DNA of 64,000 nucleotides from Rachycentron canadum (GCA_038496675.1 CM076651.1:10629821-10693820); one strand, 5' to 3'. Numbered from the stretch's first letter, positions 11,340-23,204 are shown. Notes: generated by a model not told the origin, from the sequence alone. Made by a program: numbers and translations.

Positions 11340-11870
11340 GCTAACTCAAACAGCCAGGGGCAGACGGAGCATTAAAAACAGCCTTGTCGGCACTGCGCAT
11401 ATCTCTGCCCCGCGGCAGCGGCAGCAGCAGCAGCGGCAGCAGCGGCTTCAGGGCACGGCCACCATCACGTCCTCACCCGGCAAGGGCAGGTCAGTGAGGA
11501 CGGTACGTCCAACGATGCCCCCATCACCGTTAGCTCGTCTGTACTGCACCGTCATGACTGAGGAGGTGGTGGTGCTGCTGCTGGAGGAGGAGGAGGAGGA
11601 GGTGCTGGTGGCGGCGTCTCTCTGGCGTGTTGTGTGACACTGTAATGGCTGAAACGGCTGACTCGGCACCTGGAGACTGGTTTAGAAAAGACTAAATCAC
11701 TTCCTGATGAACCCTACCGATCAGAAGAAGAACTGCGCGGCTGGCCGGAGGAGGCTGGGGAGAAAAACTGACACGTGGATTACTCCTCCTAGGGCATCAG
11801 GAAAAACAGTCTCCCTCCCAGTTCCGCGAACCGCCGCCTGTTGTTCCCGTCCAGTCCGGTCCTCCAGGTT
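11340..11870 (+). promoter_or_regulatory. GC-rich promoter region of slc17a9
   Basis: GC and CpG content rise sharply compared with the flanks, starting with a GGC/AGC trinucleotide array (11412-11445). The region includes a GGA repeat (11583-11603) and ends next to the two candidate slc17a9 start codons. No TATA box is placed convincingly. Transcription probably starts between 11700 and 11870, but this is inference. Confidence 0.5.
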
Positions 11871-14800
11871 ATGGACCTAAAGGACGAAAATCCGCGGTAC
11901 GATTGCGCCAACACTTTTGTGAGGAGCCTTGCCTTTTCCTGTGCGTCCACTTTTCTCACTGACTGATCGACCAGGGTGGAAGAAGAAGAGGAAGAGGAGG
12001 AGGAGGAGGAGAAGGAGGGGGAGGAGGAGGCGGGGGAGAGATTGAAAGTAAATAGCCGAAGCGGTTGAGAGGAGGCTGCCGATACCTCGCGTTGAATGGC
12101 AGTTATTCAAAAATATGGCAAGAACTATGGTCCGGATTTGGTCTGTCACAAGGAAAACCACCCGTCTGACAAGATCGGAGCCCCTGGATGTCACAAGAAG
12201 TGGCCTGAGCACAACACCAACTGGTCCAGGTAACATCTCTTCAGCATTGTCTGTCGTGTTTACACGTGTTGCAGCGACTCTTTTGAGCCGAACAAATCTC
12301 CCCAGAACAGCCGGCACTGGTCCTCCCAAGTAACTGTTTGCCCTGTAACCCACGTGAGGTCCTGCCCCAGGACAGGGGCAGGGGCTGTTGTGCAGCTGAT
12401 GTGCCTTCGTGTCCGCTGGTGAAATGACACGTATCATCTATGGCGATTCATGGTCCAATACTCTCAAGGTGCAGTAGCTGTGCCACATGGGCCGCATGCA
12501 TTAAAAAGAAGGAAGTAAGTCATACTTCCTCAATGAAGGATGCAAACATTATTATTGTGAGCACATTGAACTTATTCCCATATATAAAGATACATATGTG
12601 TTAGAGGACATTTTTGCCAATGATCTGTGGCAGGCAACAAAATCAGGCAAACTAATTCCCTCTCCTGGTTACATAATCCAGGATCAACTTTTTAAGTCCA
12701 AAGTTTGACTCCATATGTCAAACGCACTTTCAGCCAAACTCCATCCATCTAACTCCATCCATTCTCCTCCTGTGCAGGCCAGTGGCGAGGGTATGGACAG
12801 TGGTGCTGCTGCTCGGGACGTGCCTCCTCTACTGTGCCCGCGTGGCGATGCCCATCTGTGCTGTCAGCATGGCAGAGCAGTTCAGCTGGACCAAGAGGGA
12901 GTCCGGCATGGTCCTGGGCAGCTTTTTCTGGGGCTACTGCTTCACCCAAGTGCTCGGAGGCTACGTCAGTGACCGGTGGGGAAAAGTTTGTTATGCTGAG
13001 AGATTAACAGTATTTTAATGGCACTGAATTCTTTTCTGTCCACACAGATGTTTTGATTGTGAATGTTGACAGTGGAAACTGGTTTTCACTTGGGACCTGT
13101 TATAGCTTCCAGCTCAACATTTGTCATTTGCATAAGAGCATTAGTGTCAACAATGTTAATAGTGCAGTTGTATTTGCTCATCCTGGATACTCTGTTGTGG
13201 GTAAATGTTTTATCTGTTAACTCAAAGTGCTATAAAAACACTGGCTGCTTGTGTATTATCGCTCATGTTATACGTCACCTAAGATATCAAAGCTATGTCT
13301 CCTCTGCAAAATCTAATGCAGACTGTCTGTACTACTGTGTCTACAGGGTGGGAGGTGAGAAGGTCCTCCTGCTGTCTGCGGCAGCCTGGGGGTCGATGAC
13401 AGCCTTCACCCCCATACTGGCCCACTTCTGCTCCCAGCCAATCCTCTCCATGACACTGGCCCGCTTCCTCATGGGCCTGTTGCAAGGTGAGATGGGTGGT
13501 GTGCCAGATTAATCACAATGAGAGATTAGGTCATTGATGAAACATAATTGCTCAGAAACTAGTCTACACCCTTTTGAATGTCTGGAAGGATAAATTATTC
13601 AGTTTATTTAAAAGTCTGCTGTTTCAGTACTTCCATATATCCTATAAACTATCTTACTATCTGTGTTTGATAATTAGATACAGGCAGAGAACATGAAAGC
13701 CCACAGACACATGTTAAAATCCTAGTCAGCCAAGTATATTTCTTGAGCTTTAATGATTAACAGTCCTCCACTTGTGCATGAAACCAGTTTCCTTCAAAGA
13801 CCTGTAAGAACTAAATCCGACATGATGCGTGTATTTACTGGAAAGGCAAAACGCTGTCATATTATTGAACTTTTATATACTTTTAAGTTTTATATACATC
13901 TGTTAGTGATCGTCAACATCGACAACATTTTCACCATTGCCATTTGTTTGTCTTGCTCCAGTTTACTGATGAATGTTTTTCATAGGTGTGGTGATAGGGA
14001 GAGTCTTTGTTTGTCTTTATTTTTGGAAGCAAGCTCTGCTCAGGTGCTGCTATTTCTGGATTACAAATAATTGAGCACCTGCTTAATAATTTGACATGTT
14101 ATTGCTCAAATATTTCTTTCCCCTCAGATTTCTGCGTTTGTTTTGTGCAATGAATTGGTTAAAATTTCTTCTCTTACTGACTCTTTCATTCTTTTTGGGA
14201 CATTGACCGATTGTGTTGCCTGTCTTGGTCTTAGGAGTTCATTACCCTTCTCTCGCGAGTCTCTGCTCTCAAAAGGTGGTGGAAAGTGAGAGAGGCTTCC
14301 TCATGAGCACTGTGGGTAGTGGCTCCTACCTGGGGTGAGTCAAGAGAGTTATATAATAATGTGGGAATTGAAAGTGTTGCTAATTAGAGGATCACTGTTT
14401 TGAAATGCAAAGAGGAGCAGTTCATTTGAAAGCTGTCAGTTTCAGCCCACAATCACCTCTAATACCATATACTGTTCAGAAATATTAGTTTTTGTATGGG
14501 TTATTGGCTCACGACATGCCAGCTATGTGCCTCATCAAGCACTTACCTATGCTGAAACCCTTTGTTAAAAGGCTGTGTTGGGATGTGTGTGCGTGACTTC
14601 TCATGTCTTGATGTGACCTTTTTCTTTCAGTACTCTGGTAATTGGTGGGGCTGGCTCCCTCATGTTGGACCTGTATGGCTGGGAGAGTGTTTTCTATGTC
14701 TCTGGTCTCCTCTCAGTCCTGTGGGCCTACTGCATGTGGAAGTATCTACTCAAAGGAGAAGGTAAGGGAGGCTTTAAATATGTCGACAGTATCTGCTGTG

Positions 14801-17800
14801 TCACAGCATGCTCCTATCTTGCAGCTGCATATTTGTATAATGGGAGTCAGTGTCCTCTTGCATGCCCACGTGCCTCAGCTCATCTGTTTTTGCAGGGCCT
14901 ATCATCACCCTCGAGTCCCTGGGAAGTGGTGGGCCTCAATCCAAACTGTCCAAGAGACATTGGTTACGGCTCTTCAAACAACCTGCAGTCTGGTGAGATA
15001 ACAATAAAGGAAGTGAGCATGAGTGTGAGTGCATGTGAAAGCCCCTGTGTGTATGTGTGCATTTTGTACTCTGTGTTGCTCCTTCATCCATACGCGCAGT
15101 TGTTTGTTTGTTCTTATATACAGAGCTTGAGTCAGGGAGCTCTACCTACAGTCCTGTGGCTATATTACAGCAACACCCAAAGTCTTAAATTCCAGTATAT
15201 TGCATGTGCTTTCCAACTGTGGAAATATGAGTTAGCAGCAGATCTAGAAAGAGGAATAATTATAGGAGGAAGAATGTAGAAATGTATAAAACCATATATC
15301 ACTCTTGATTGATCATAATTTAGTATGAGGTTTCTGTAATACAGCATTTTCTGTAGATGCAGATCCAGCTTTTATATTTACCAAATTTGAGAGCAGCAGA
15401 TCTGTGGTTGCCTCAGCTGTCTGTTAATGTTCCTGGTATTGAGTTCTTCCACATCCCAGTCTCTCCCGATGGCCAAGATATTTATATACTGTAATGCAAC
15501 TGATATGCTCCATTTTCAGTGACAGGAAGAACCTCTGTGGTTTTATTTGATGTGTCTGATCCACCAGATTAAAAAGATCGGGAGGTAGTTTGATGGCTTT
15601 GGGAATAAATATTCCCAATCTCTTCATGCTTTCAACCACATGCTACTTGCCTTAACACAGATGTGATTTAGAAAGGAAAACAGTAGATGATGAACAGTGT
15701 GGACTCAATGAGGCAGTGCTCAAATAAATACTACATTGTCTTTGTTACTGAACAGCCATTGGTTTGTGGGGTTGCAATGTGCTTATTGTGACTGTTTGTC
15801 TCTCATCATTCCCTGACCAGTGCCGTGATCGTTACCCACCTTTGCACAGCGAGCACCTTCTTCACTCTTTTATCATGGCTGCCAACATTTTTCAAAGACA
15901 CTTTCCCTGGCGCGAAGGTAAACACGCATCATCTTCCTCTTGATCACATATTTGATTACAGGAGCCATAGGGGCAAAACGAAATAAGAAGAAAAAAAAAA
16001 ATTAGACCTTTATTTAACAAGAGTAAGTCACCAGCTATTTCTTTTGCTCTGTGAGGCTGCACACAGGCACAGTAGTGCTCTGAGCTAACGGCTAGTGCCA
16101 TAATGCTAACTATCTCACAAAAGCTAATGGCTAACATGCTAAGTTATGTTTACAAGTTGGACCTTCTTAGTTTATGCTAATTAGCGCTAACACCAAATAA
16201 CAGCTGAGGCTGATGGGAATGGTATTAGTTTTGCAGGTGTGTGGTCATAAACCAAAAAACGGGGAAAAACTAAAACTGTGACCTGATGGTGGCGCTAGAG
16301 AAAAGTCGCTATGACACCTTCTGTAAACCGTAACCATCCGTAGGTAATACTGTGCCAAAAACCTTTGACCCGCTGGAGGCACTAGATGATAAGTGATGAT
16401 GAGAAAGAAACTAAGAAAATGTGAGGAACACCCAATGTTCCCTGCTGTTTCTGGCCAAGTTCATTCACACGCAGACAATGTATCGTCCCTCCAGGGGTGG
16501 GTGTTCAATGTCATTCCCTGGTTTGTGGCCATACCCTCATCACTCTTCAGTGGCTGCCTGTCTGACCACCTCATCAGTCAAGGTACGGCAACTTGACTGA
16601 CAAATGATTCGTAAATGTAGTTTATCATTGATAACTTTATTTAATTGCCTTATTTCTGTCCCGATCTTTTCAGGCTTCGATACAGCCTCAGTGAGGAAGT
16701 TGATGCAGGTACAATATTTTTTATTATATTTGACAGTTGGCTTGTTATTCTGTGTTCATTGTAGGCTCATTGTGTAAATTTTCTTCCATTGTATGACCAC
16801 AGTATGACCGTCCTCTTTTCTCTTTACTCTTTCACATAATGAATTCTGTAAGATTTTGATTTATGCATTTTTGTGTGCATTCATCCCTCTGTTAGTTTTT
16901 CTCCATGGGTGTGTCCAGTGTGTTTACCCTTCTTCTATGTGGCAACACCACCTTCCCCTGGGCTGTAGCATTTGTGTCTGCCACCATGGGCCTCACCACC
17001 TTCAGTCACAGGTATTGGCACCCACAATGTCCTCACACTCTATCTCTGGCCCTGAAACAAAACACTTTTTTTAAAATATATATTTAAATATGGTGTTCCC
17101 CAGGAGTCAGTTTGTCAGTTTTGTATTGCTGTTTTGTATCCTCCCTCTTGGTGATGCCATTTGGAACCATTACATTCATTTCCATCCCTACGCGGACAGC
17201 ACCACATAGCAGCCTCATTAGATTTTTTTTATTTGTGGTACAAATTGCAAATTACTATTCTTTAATTGTTGAGTTTCAGTTTTGATGATGCCAGTTTTTA
17301 TTGCTGGTTTCACTTTGCGGTGTCTTCTGTGCCAAAATGATTGCACAATTGCATACTAAAAAAGAGTGGGGAAACATTTATAGCCTCAGAAGAAAATGTT
17401 TCTCTTGCCACAGATGTTTTTGTTCTGATATCTCCTAATCTGTGGGTGTGATTGTTTTTTGGCTTATCTCTGCGTTCATCTTGAGGCGACTTTTATGACA
17501 AACTAATTGTACAGTTGCATACTAACAAAGGGCGGGTCAACATTTGTGGGTGTGGTGCTGCTTTGAACCACAGAAATGCAGAATGTGAACCCATGTCCAC
17601 AAGTATGAGGAAGTATTGGGTGAGTGGTGTATTTTAAGACCTTACAGTTTGTTGTGTTTATCTGGTGTTTGTTTTCTTGTTAATATCACCTATGATTTTC
17701 TTTCATATTTTTCCAATTTTGTTTTTAATTTCCTAATGATAATATATATTTATTAACAGCAGTTGGTCTGTCATATTATTTTACAATATAATCATAGTGT

Positions 17801-18691
17801 TATGATAATATGTTTTATATAATGAATACATGTTTGATACTACAAGTTGTGTAAAACATTTCTTGTGTTAAAGATATAGTCCTGTTCCAACTGTTGGTCA
17901 GGAAAACAAGCTTATTTCCTAAGAAAGAAAATCTTTTTTTTTTTTTTCTGGTTTAACTTGTCAAACAAGCTGGGAACAGAATATAGATTACCCACAATGC
18001 ATCTCCCTTGCCACAGATGTTTATGTTCTCTTCTGATATGTTGTAATCAATCTTTGATTGTTTTCTAATTTTGCTGGCTTTACTTTGAGGGGCCTGTTAT
18101 CTTATCAGATAAAATGGTTTATGATGTGTCTTTTACAGTGGGGTGTCTGTAAATGTTCAAGATCTTGCTCCTTCCTGCGCTGGAGCATTATTTGGTAAGT
18201 TCAAAAAATGTTTCCAAATTTCTGAAAAATCTTTGATAAAATTTTCATTAATATAAAACCATTTATTACTGAGCTAACTGATCATTTTTTAAACTGCTAG
18301 TGAATTTTTAATGACATTTTCAATTTTACATCTGCATTTCTTTTACAGGTGTTATGAATACATGCGGTGCTTTCTCAGGTGAGACATTGAGAACAAACAT
18401 CTGTGATGAATCTTTCACCAGCAGCTGCTGCATTATTATTTTTGCCTTTTACAATCTATTAAGAGAAATAATTCATTGAAGTCCCTAAATTCAAACTTCC
18501 TCTTGTCAGTCATGATGCCTCCTGTATGCGACGCATATTTCATCAAAGTAGCATGGTTGAGTTTGTGTTAGATGAATAATAAAGGGAACAGAGGATGACA
18601 GTTAATGGTCCTGTGAGGGATGTGGAGTGGACTGTGACACTTCCTCTCTGGAAAACTGAACCTAGTGTAGTCATTGTCATAATATGCTATT

Positions 18692-18756
<65 letters not shown>

Positions 18757-18946
18757 TTCTTGCACAGGTGTCCTAATGGTGTATTTCTCCGGGTATCTCA
18801 TCGAGACCACAGGCTCGTGGGCATCTGTGTTTGCCCTCATCACCACAGTCAACCTGCTGGGCCTCTGCACCTTCCTGGCTTTCGCTGAGGCCCGCCGGGT
18901 CGACATTGACTCTAGTAAGGTGCGCCACCACAACATCCACATCTAA
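11871..18946 (+). CDS. slc17a9: Vesicular nucleotide transporter VNUT (SLC17A9), 13 exons
   Basis: Major-facilitator carrier that loads ATP into secretory and synaptic vesicles, driven by membrane potential. Exons: 11871-11896 (or 12096-12229), 12778-12975, 13347-13486, 14235-14334, 14631-14761, 14896-14992, 15821-15917, 16495-16582, 16674-16708 (35 nt), 16896-17011, 18139-18194, 18349-18378 (30 nt), 18768-18946 (TAA). All phases agree. The first option gives 430 residues, the second 466; human VNUT has 436. Conserved blocks include LLLGTCLLYCAR (TM1), GSFFWGYCFTQVLGGYVSDR (TM2), LARFLMGLLQG (TM4), LLSWLPTFF, GWVFNVIPW, VQDLAPSCAGALFG and LIETTGSWASVFAL. The TM4 Arg (114 in the short form) aligns with human Arg119, reported essential for ATP transport. 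I prefer the 11871 start because its ATG has G at -3 and +4 and the length fits. The copy looks intact. Confidence 0.95.
11975..12040 (+). repeat. Purine-only GAA/GAG/GGA tract near the slc17a9 first exon
   Basis: About 65 bases of almost pure A/G on the plus strand, between the two candidate first exons. It would be transcribed if the 12096 exon is used. Such tracts can form triplex DNA or act as splicing enhancers, but no function is shown here. Confidence 0.85.
12096..12229 (+). CDS. Alternative first coding exon of slc17a9
   Basis: An ATG at 12096 opens 44 codons that end in phase 2 at a CCAG/GTAACA donor, so it joins exon 2 (12778) in frame, as does the 11871 exon. Both options create Arg-Pro at the junction, as at the equivalent place in human VNUT. 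The added N-terminus (starting MAVIQKYGKN) has no recognisable domain, and its ATG has T at -3. If this exon is used on a transcript starting further upstream, the 11871 ATG becomes a 30-codon upstream ORF ending at 11963. Confidence 0.4.
16048..16310 (+). repeat. Dispersed fish repeat in slc17a9 intron 7
   Basis: Recognisable order of a very common teleost interspersed repeat: a GTGAGGCTGCAC start, several GCTAACATGCTAA-type steps, GCTAATTAGCGCTAACACC, CAGCTGAGGCTGATGGGAAT, TTAGTTTTGCAGGTG, GGTCATAAACCAA and GACCTGATGGTGGCGCTAGA. An antisense relative lies at 61710-61975. The class (possibly a non-autonomous element) is not certain. Confidence 0.65.
17090..17215 (+). mobile_element. Short LINE reverse transcriptase fragment in slc17a9 intron 10
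   Basis: Plus-strand translation in two frames gives GVPQES (from the RT motif GVPQGS) and, after about 30 residues, LGDAIWNHYIHFHPYADSTT. That matches the usual LGD-IR-HNIHFHCYADDTQ segment of fish LINE reverse transcriptases. YADD has become YADS and the frame is broken. It belongs to a different LINE type from the 8.3-9.2 kb copy, judged by the residues around the motif. Confidence 0.7.
17280..18115 (+). repeat. Diverged repeat units in slc17a9 intron 10
   Basis: The string TTGCATACTAA followed by an AAAGxGxGGG-like stretch and ACATTT occurs at 17348 and again at 17514. CTTGCCACAGATGTTT occurs at 17405 and 18008, each followed by GTTCT and a TCTGATAT block. TTTTGATGATGCCAG and CTTTGAGG-like strings also recur. 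The units look like three partial, decayed copies of one sequence of roughly 150-200 bases. Confidence 0.6.
18695..18753 (+). repeat. (TG)n microsatellite abutting the last slc17a9 acceptor
   Basis: About 29 uninterrupted TG units end 14 bases before the AG (18766-18767) that opens the last coding exon. The short TTGTTCTTGCACAG between them is the only classical pyrimidine tract. Confidence 0.95.
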
Positions 18947-21290
18947 ATCGTTAGCCATCAGATGGACCAGAATGCAATCCCCTAGGGAGAGGTGACCTTG
19001 GGCAACTATTATCCATGTTGGAGAACTGGCCAAAGGGTAGCAAGCAGCACATGGATAAAACCCACTTATAACAACTGGGAAACTTTGATCGGCTCCGTGT
19101 CTGGTTGTGGACACACTGCATCAGTTACAGAAAAGCACACAGCAAAGTCTGCACAATGTTACTGAAAAATCTTAGAGGGTTGAATCCTCCTGTTATTGGA
19201 TACTGTGTGTGTGTGTGTGCGTGTGTTCAGGGAGGAAAACTACACAATCCCTGGGTCTGAGCTGCGGATGATCACTGTTGAAAAATCACTGTTGCTTGGG
19301 TATTGTTTACGCTTGTTACAGACTGTGTTCACAGAGATCCTTATCCCAAAAAAGCAGTAGTTCACTTTTTTGTGTGTATCGAAGGAGCTTTGAGAGTGAT
19401 GGATGTATTAGTCTTAGGAGCTCTGTGACAGCTGTGAAAGACCAAGGTGGTGTGTTCTTACCCTGCGGGAATGGGGGAGGCGGTGTTTTTGACGCAGGGA
19501 GAGTCCTTTGCAGCTTTTTATTACTATGCCCCACTCACCCATCTCTATGAGAACTGTCTGAGTGACACCTCATTACCCAGCCACTAATTACTTGGCAGGC
19601 GCTCTAATGTCCTGTACAATTTACCTTCTATGGTCCCCATCTCCATGGTTACAAGCTCATCTTATCGTTACAGTTCAGAGGGTCATGGAGAGCTTAATTG
19701 CAAAAATGCTTTGAATCAGTGCATTTTCCCTTGTTGTCTTGAAGAATATATTTGGAGTCAGAAGACCAAAGGTTATTAATAATTTTATTCATTTAATTTT
19801 CTATGTGGTTGCTTATAATAGAGATACCTCACTTAATTATTTTGTGTATATCTATATTTATATGGCTTATTGGTTTCTTTTGTCCATTTTAAGATTTTTT
19901 AATTTTATTTTATTTTTTTTGAGAAAAAAATATATTCAGATAATAGAAAAAGAATATAATGGGTCAGTTGGTAGAAAATCATAGTAGGTTATGCAGGTCT
20001 GGTGCAGTATGGAAAACTCCAATAGTTATCTCATCTTTTCTTCTTTTCTGATCTGCACCTGGGTGGAAAGAACTTTACATACTTCACATATTTGTTACCT
20101 AGCCTCTCGACAGGAACTGATGTCATTATATGGGAAGGTGCTTGTTAGCACTGAAGGGATTCCAGTCACCATTCACCTGACATCGCAGTGTCGGACAAGG
20201 CATCTTCACACTCTGTCTCATTAAGGTCTCCATGTTACACGCTGACATGACGAATGTTGCAGGATAAAAAATTATGTCTTGGGTTCACTTCAGTTGAGGA
20301 ACTTAAGAACATTTGGTGTTATGTTATTACTGCAAAGTCTGTAGCAACAGAAAGCTGGCTGCATAGTTCTGGCTTAATCAGTGGTTTGTAGCATTTAGCA
20401 CAGTTTTGCAATTTCTGTTTCACATCCAAACTAGATGCTTACTTGACATGTGTACCTTGAATCTATGCATTTATTGTTTTGTGCCTAATTTAAGCAATGA
20501 AAGAAGTGCAAGATATGTTCATTGTGGTCACACATTGTCACTGATCATTGCTCATTGCTAATATTTGCCTTGTTTGTAGTTGGCCACTTTTGTGTCACTT
20601 GTCATTGTTAATTACATGCAAAGGCACAGAGGCTCATGTTTTCTTGGATGTTTTGTACAGGTACTTGGAAGCCTATCTTTTTGGTGAGCATTTTGTCTTC
20701 ACAGATGTCATTTCTGAAATACCTGTTATGTTCCTACGCTGTTGTGGTCAGTGGTTACAAAATATGGGAATTAGAAATTAACCATTGCCTATAGTATAAT
20801 TGGTATCTGATCTGAATTCTGATTTTCATGGCAATTTGAATTTGTACATACACTATATTCTTTAGTGTTTGTACACAAAGTGTATGCCTAGACCTTTCAG
20901 GTACACAATTAAGTCTATTTACGTAAGTGCTGTACAAAATAATAAGCCTTCAGCATTTTCTTTTCTTTTAGAAACCAATGCAACACATTCCGCCTTAGCA
21001 AATGTGCATTATTTACAGCTGCATTCATTGTTCGTCCTTTTTTTGTTTGTTTCTGTGTTGATGTCCAGTAAAATTAGAAAAACACTTACATGATAAAACG
21101 GGGGAGTTCTGTTCACCAACATATCTCACTGTAGGTCTCTGAAAGTCTTCTGACAAATGGGTTTTAATAATGTGTAAGATATGTATGATAAAAAAGCATT
21201 ATTGCAAAGAAAATGCAGTACTCTAATGCTTTTAAGATGTGTTGTATTTAAAAACATATTAACTTTGAATAAAAATCTATTTTGTCAGCA
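18947..21290 (+). other. Probable long 3' UTR of slc17a9
   Basis: No new gene signal follows the stop codon. The first AATAAA I saw in a good setting is at 21268-21273, followed by a T/G-rich stretch (TATTTTGTCAGC). That would give a 3' UTR of about 2.3 kb; an earlier non-canonical site cannot be excluded. It contains a short (TG)n at 19205-19226 and AT-rich sequence at 19780-19960. Confidence 0.35.
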
Positions 21291-22180
21291 TCAATGAGTG
21301 CTTTAGATATGCTGCACCATCTGCATGTATTTTCTCTGTTGTGCCACAGAGAGGCAGCACAGTATCAGCAATGAAGAGAGCACATGGTGCCATCTAGCCT
21401 CCAAACACTGTTCAAACATTATCTGTCTGTTGACTGGGAGCCGTCTCTTGTGATCTCTTTTGAAGTTTTCATTGATATGATTTCCAATGTACACCAAATA
21501 TTACCCATAATTACACAAGCATTTTCATACAGGATAAGAATGAAAAGGGGTTTTCCACTTGCAAACTGAGAGCCATTTATCCAATCAGTAGCCAATTCTG
21601 TATGTGGATCAGCTGCTGAACAGGTTCTTTTGCAGGTCTGTCCTGTTCACACTACAGGCTCACTACAGGCCCAGATCCTGAGTCCGGGCCAGCAGGACGT
21701 ATGTGATGGCACCATATGGCAGGATGCTGCGTGCCATGTTGGCTAGTTGGCACTGCCCACGTGTGAATGGCCAGACGCTAGTCAACCCTACCCACTCCTT
21801 CTCATGGGACCGAACGGCTCGGGTTGCCATGGAGATGGGTGGCTTGTGCCTGCCGCGTGGCAATGAAAAGAAAGGGAGGGGTCACAAGTGAGTGAAAGTA
21901 ACAAGTCGGATAGAAGTCAGTGGAGTGGGGTGAGTTGGCAGGGAGTTTGGCTTTTAATGCACAGTTCATACAAGAGCAGTCATGGTGCTGAAGAAGTGGT
22001 CAGTCGCTAACTGGAGTGCTCTCAGTGACAAAAAATGGTGTTATAAAAGCAGACATAATCATGATGAGTGGCCCACTATTTAATTAGCAGCGATGAAACA
22101 CTGTAAGGGGAGTGTAGAGGAGAGGGGAGATAAACCCTCCCCCAACTTGTCGGCTGGTAAGAGTAACCCAGTAAAGGCAG
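21291..22180. other. Intergenic DNA after slc17a9; nothing recognised
   Basis: Mixed composition. No exon with supporting splice sites was found; short open frames on both strands (21303-21569, 21663-21891) are unremarkable. Confidence 0.35.
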
Positions 22181-22189
22181 GCCCCATCA

Positions 22190-22560
22190 GAGAGCTAGAG
22201 ATACATGTAAATGAAATAGCCCTATTAATTAGTAATTAACATCAAGTTAATGACATTTCACTGTGTCGCCATCTCATCCTGTGTCCTTCCTCTGTGGTGG
22301 AGGGGCTGTCTCTCCAGTCCCTGATCTGAATGCTAATTAGTGCAAAGCTAAAGTGCCATATAGGGCTACCTAATAATATAGAGGCCCAGTTTAAGACTGG
22401 TCATTGTGTGGGGAGGATTAATCACTTTGTAGTAATAGATCAGGAGGCTTTATAAGTCTGCCACTCCTTAGAGGGCTGTGATATTGAGGACCATTGACAG
22501 GTTTTATGTGCTAATTGCGTTGCGCCTGTTAGCCTAATGTTGGGCTATCCCTTATGACTT
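22190..22560. promoter_or_regulatory. Candidate non-coding regulatory block with clustered homeodomain sites
   Basis: Dense TAAT cores in low-repeat sequence: ATTAATTAGTAATTAAC (22224-22240), ATGCTAATTAG (22330-22340, POU/homeodomain composite) and GGATTAATC (22415-22423, a K50-type site as used by OTX/CRX). The texture resembles conserved non-coding elements near developmental transcription factors. Conservation itself cannot be seen from one sequence. Confidence 0.35.
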
Positions 22561-23204
22561 AGAACTACTTTCAACCACTCATCTAGTTTTCCAAATGTAT
22601 CCAAGAAACATTTCTGTTAAATGAGCATATAATGGTTTGGTATGTCCAATCCCATAATTTCAGCATCTTGCCAGGTTAGATTGAGTTTGAGGGGCCGGCG
22701 ATGGATACAATCTCCTATGTTCTGGGTTCCCTCCTGAGCCTGAATCAGCTCTGTGACAGTGGTAATTTTACATGATTTGACTGCAGACAGACATAGCAGC
22801 TCTGTGAAGGTAGATGAAACATGAAGCTAACACTCTGTACACAGCAGTGTTCCTGAAATGGACAAGAATGTCAGCCCAGAAATAAAGGAAATATATTCAC
22901 ATATTGATGTGTGGGGTTATGTCCTGCAATGCTAAACTATGCTTTGTGTCCGTGACAGTTTTCTGTACTTCCATTGTTATTTCCTCTTCTTCCCTTGCTA
23001 TGAACACAACTCTGTTTGTCTCTGTCTCTTCTCCGCTGCCCTCCTTCTTTTTTCTTCTCCTTTCATTCCAAACTCTGTTCTGATACATAATTGACCCTTT
23101 AAAGAGATCCCCTGATGCTAAAGCACATCCACCATTAGCACACCAACACACACATACACACGCAACCAAATATGTTGATTTCTGTCAATTAAACCCCATC
23201 AGCT

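Noticed and set aside
11448..11669. Minus-strand frame with a poly-Ser run in the slc17a9 promoter
   Set aside because: The Ser run is only the translation of a GGA/CTG trinucleotide repeat, and no splice signals or homology support a gene.
12115..12333. Alternative plus-strand frame over the second candidate VNUT first exon
   Set aside because: It ends in phase 1 at the 12229 donor and would join exon 2 out of frame.
12355..12384. Small GC-rich hairpin (CCTGCCCC / GGGGCAGG) in slc17a9 intron 1
   Set aside because: Arms of only 8 bp; expected by chance in GC-rich DNA.
11877..12437. 186-codon minus-strand frame overlapping the slc17a9 first exons
   Set aside because: Its Leu/Phe-rich part is the complement of the purine tract, and it is antisense to supported exons.
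18568..18946. Cys-Val or Thr-His repeat proteins at the (TG)n array, likewise at 37624-37895 and 26104-26559
   Set aside because: Direct translations of dinucleotide repeats.
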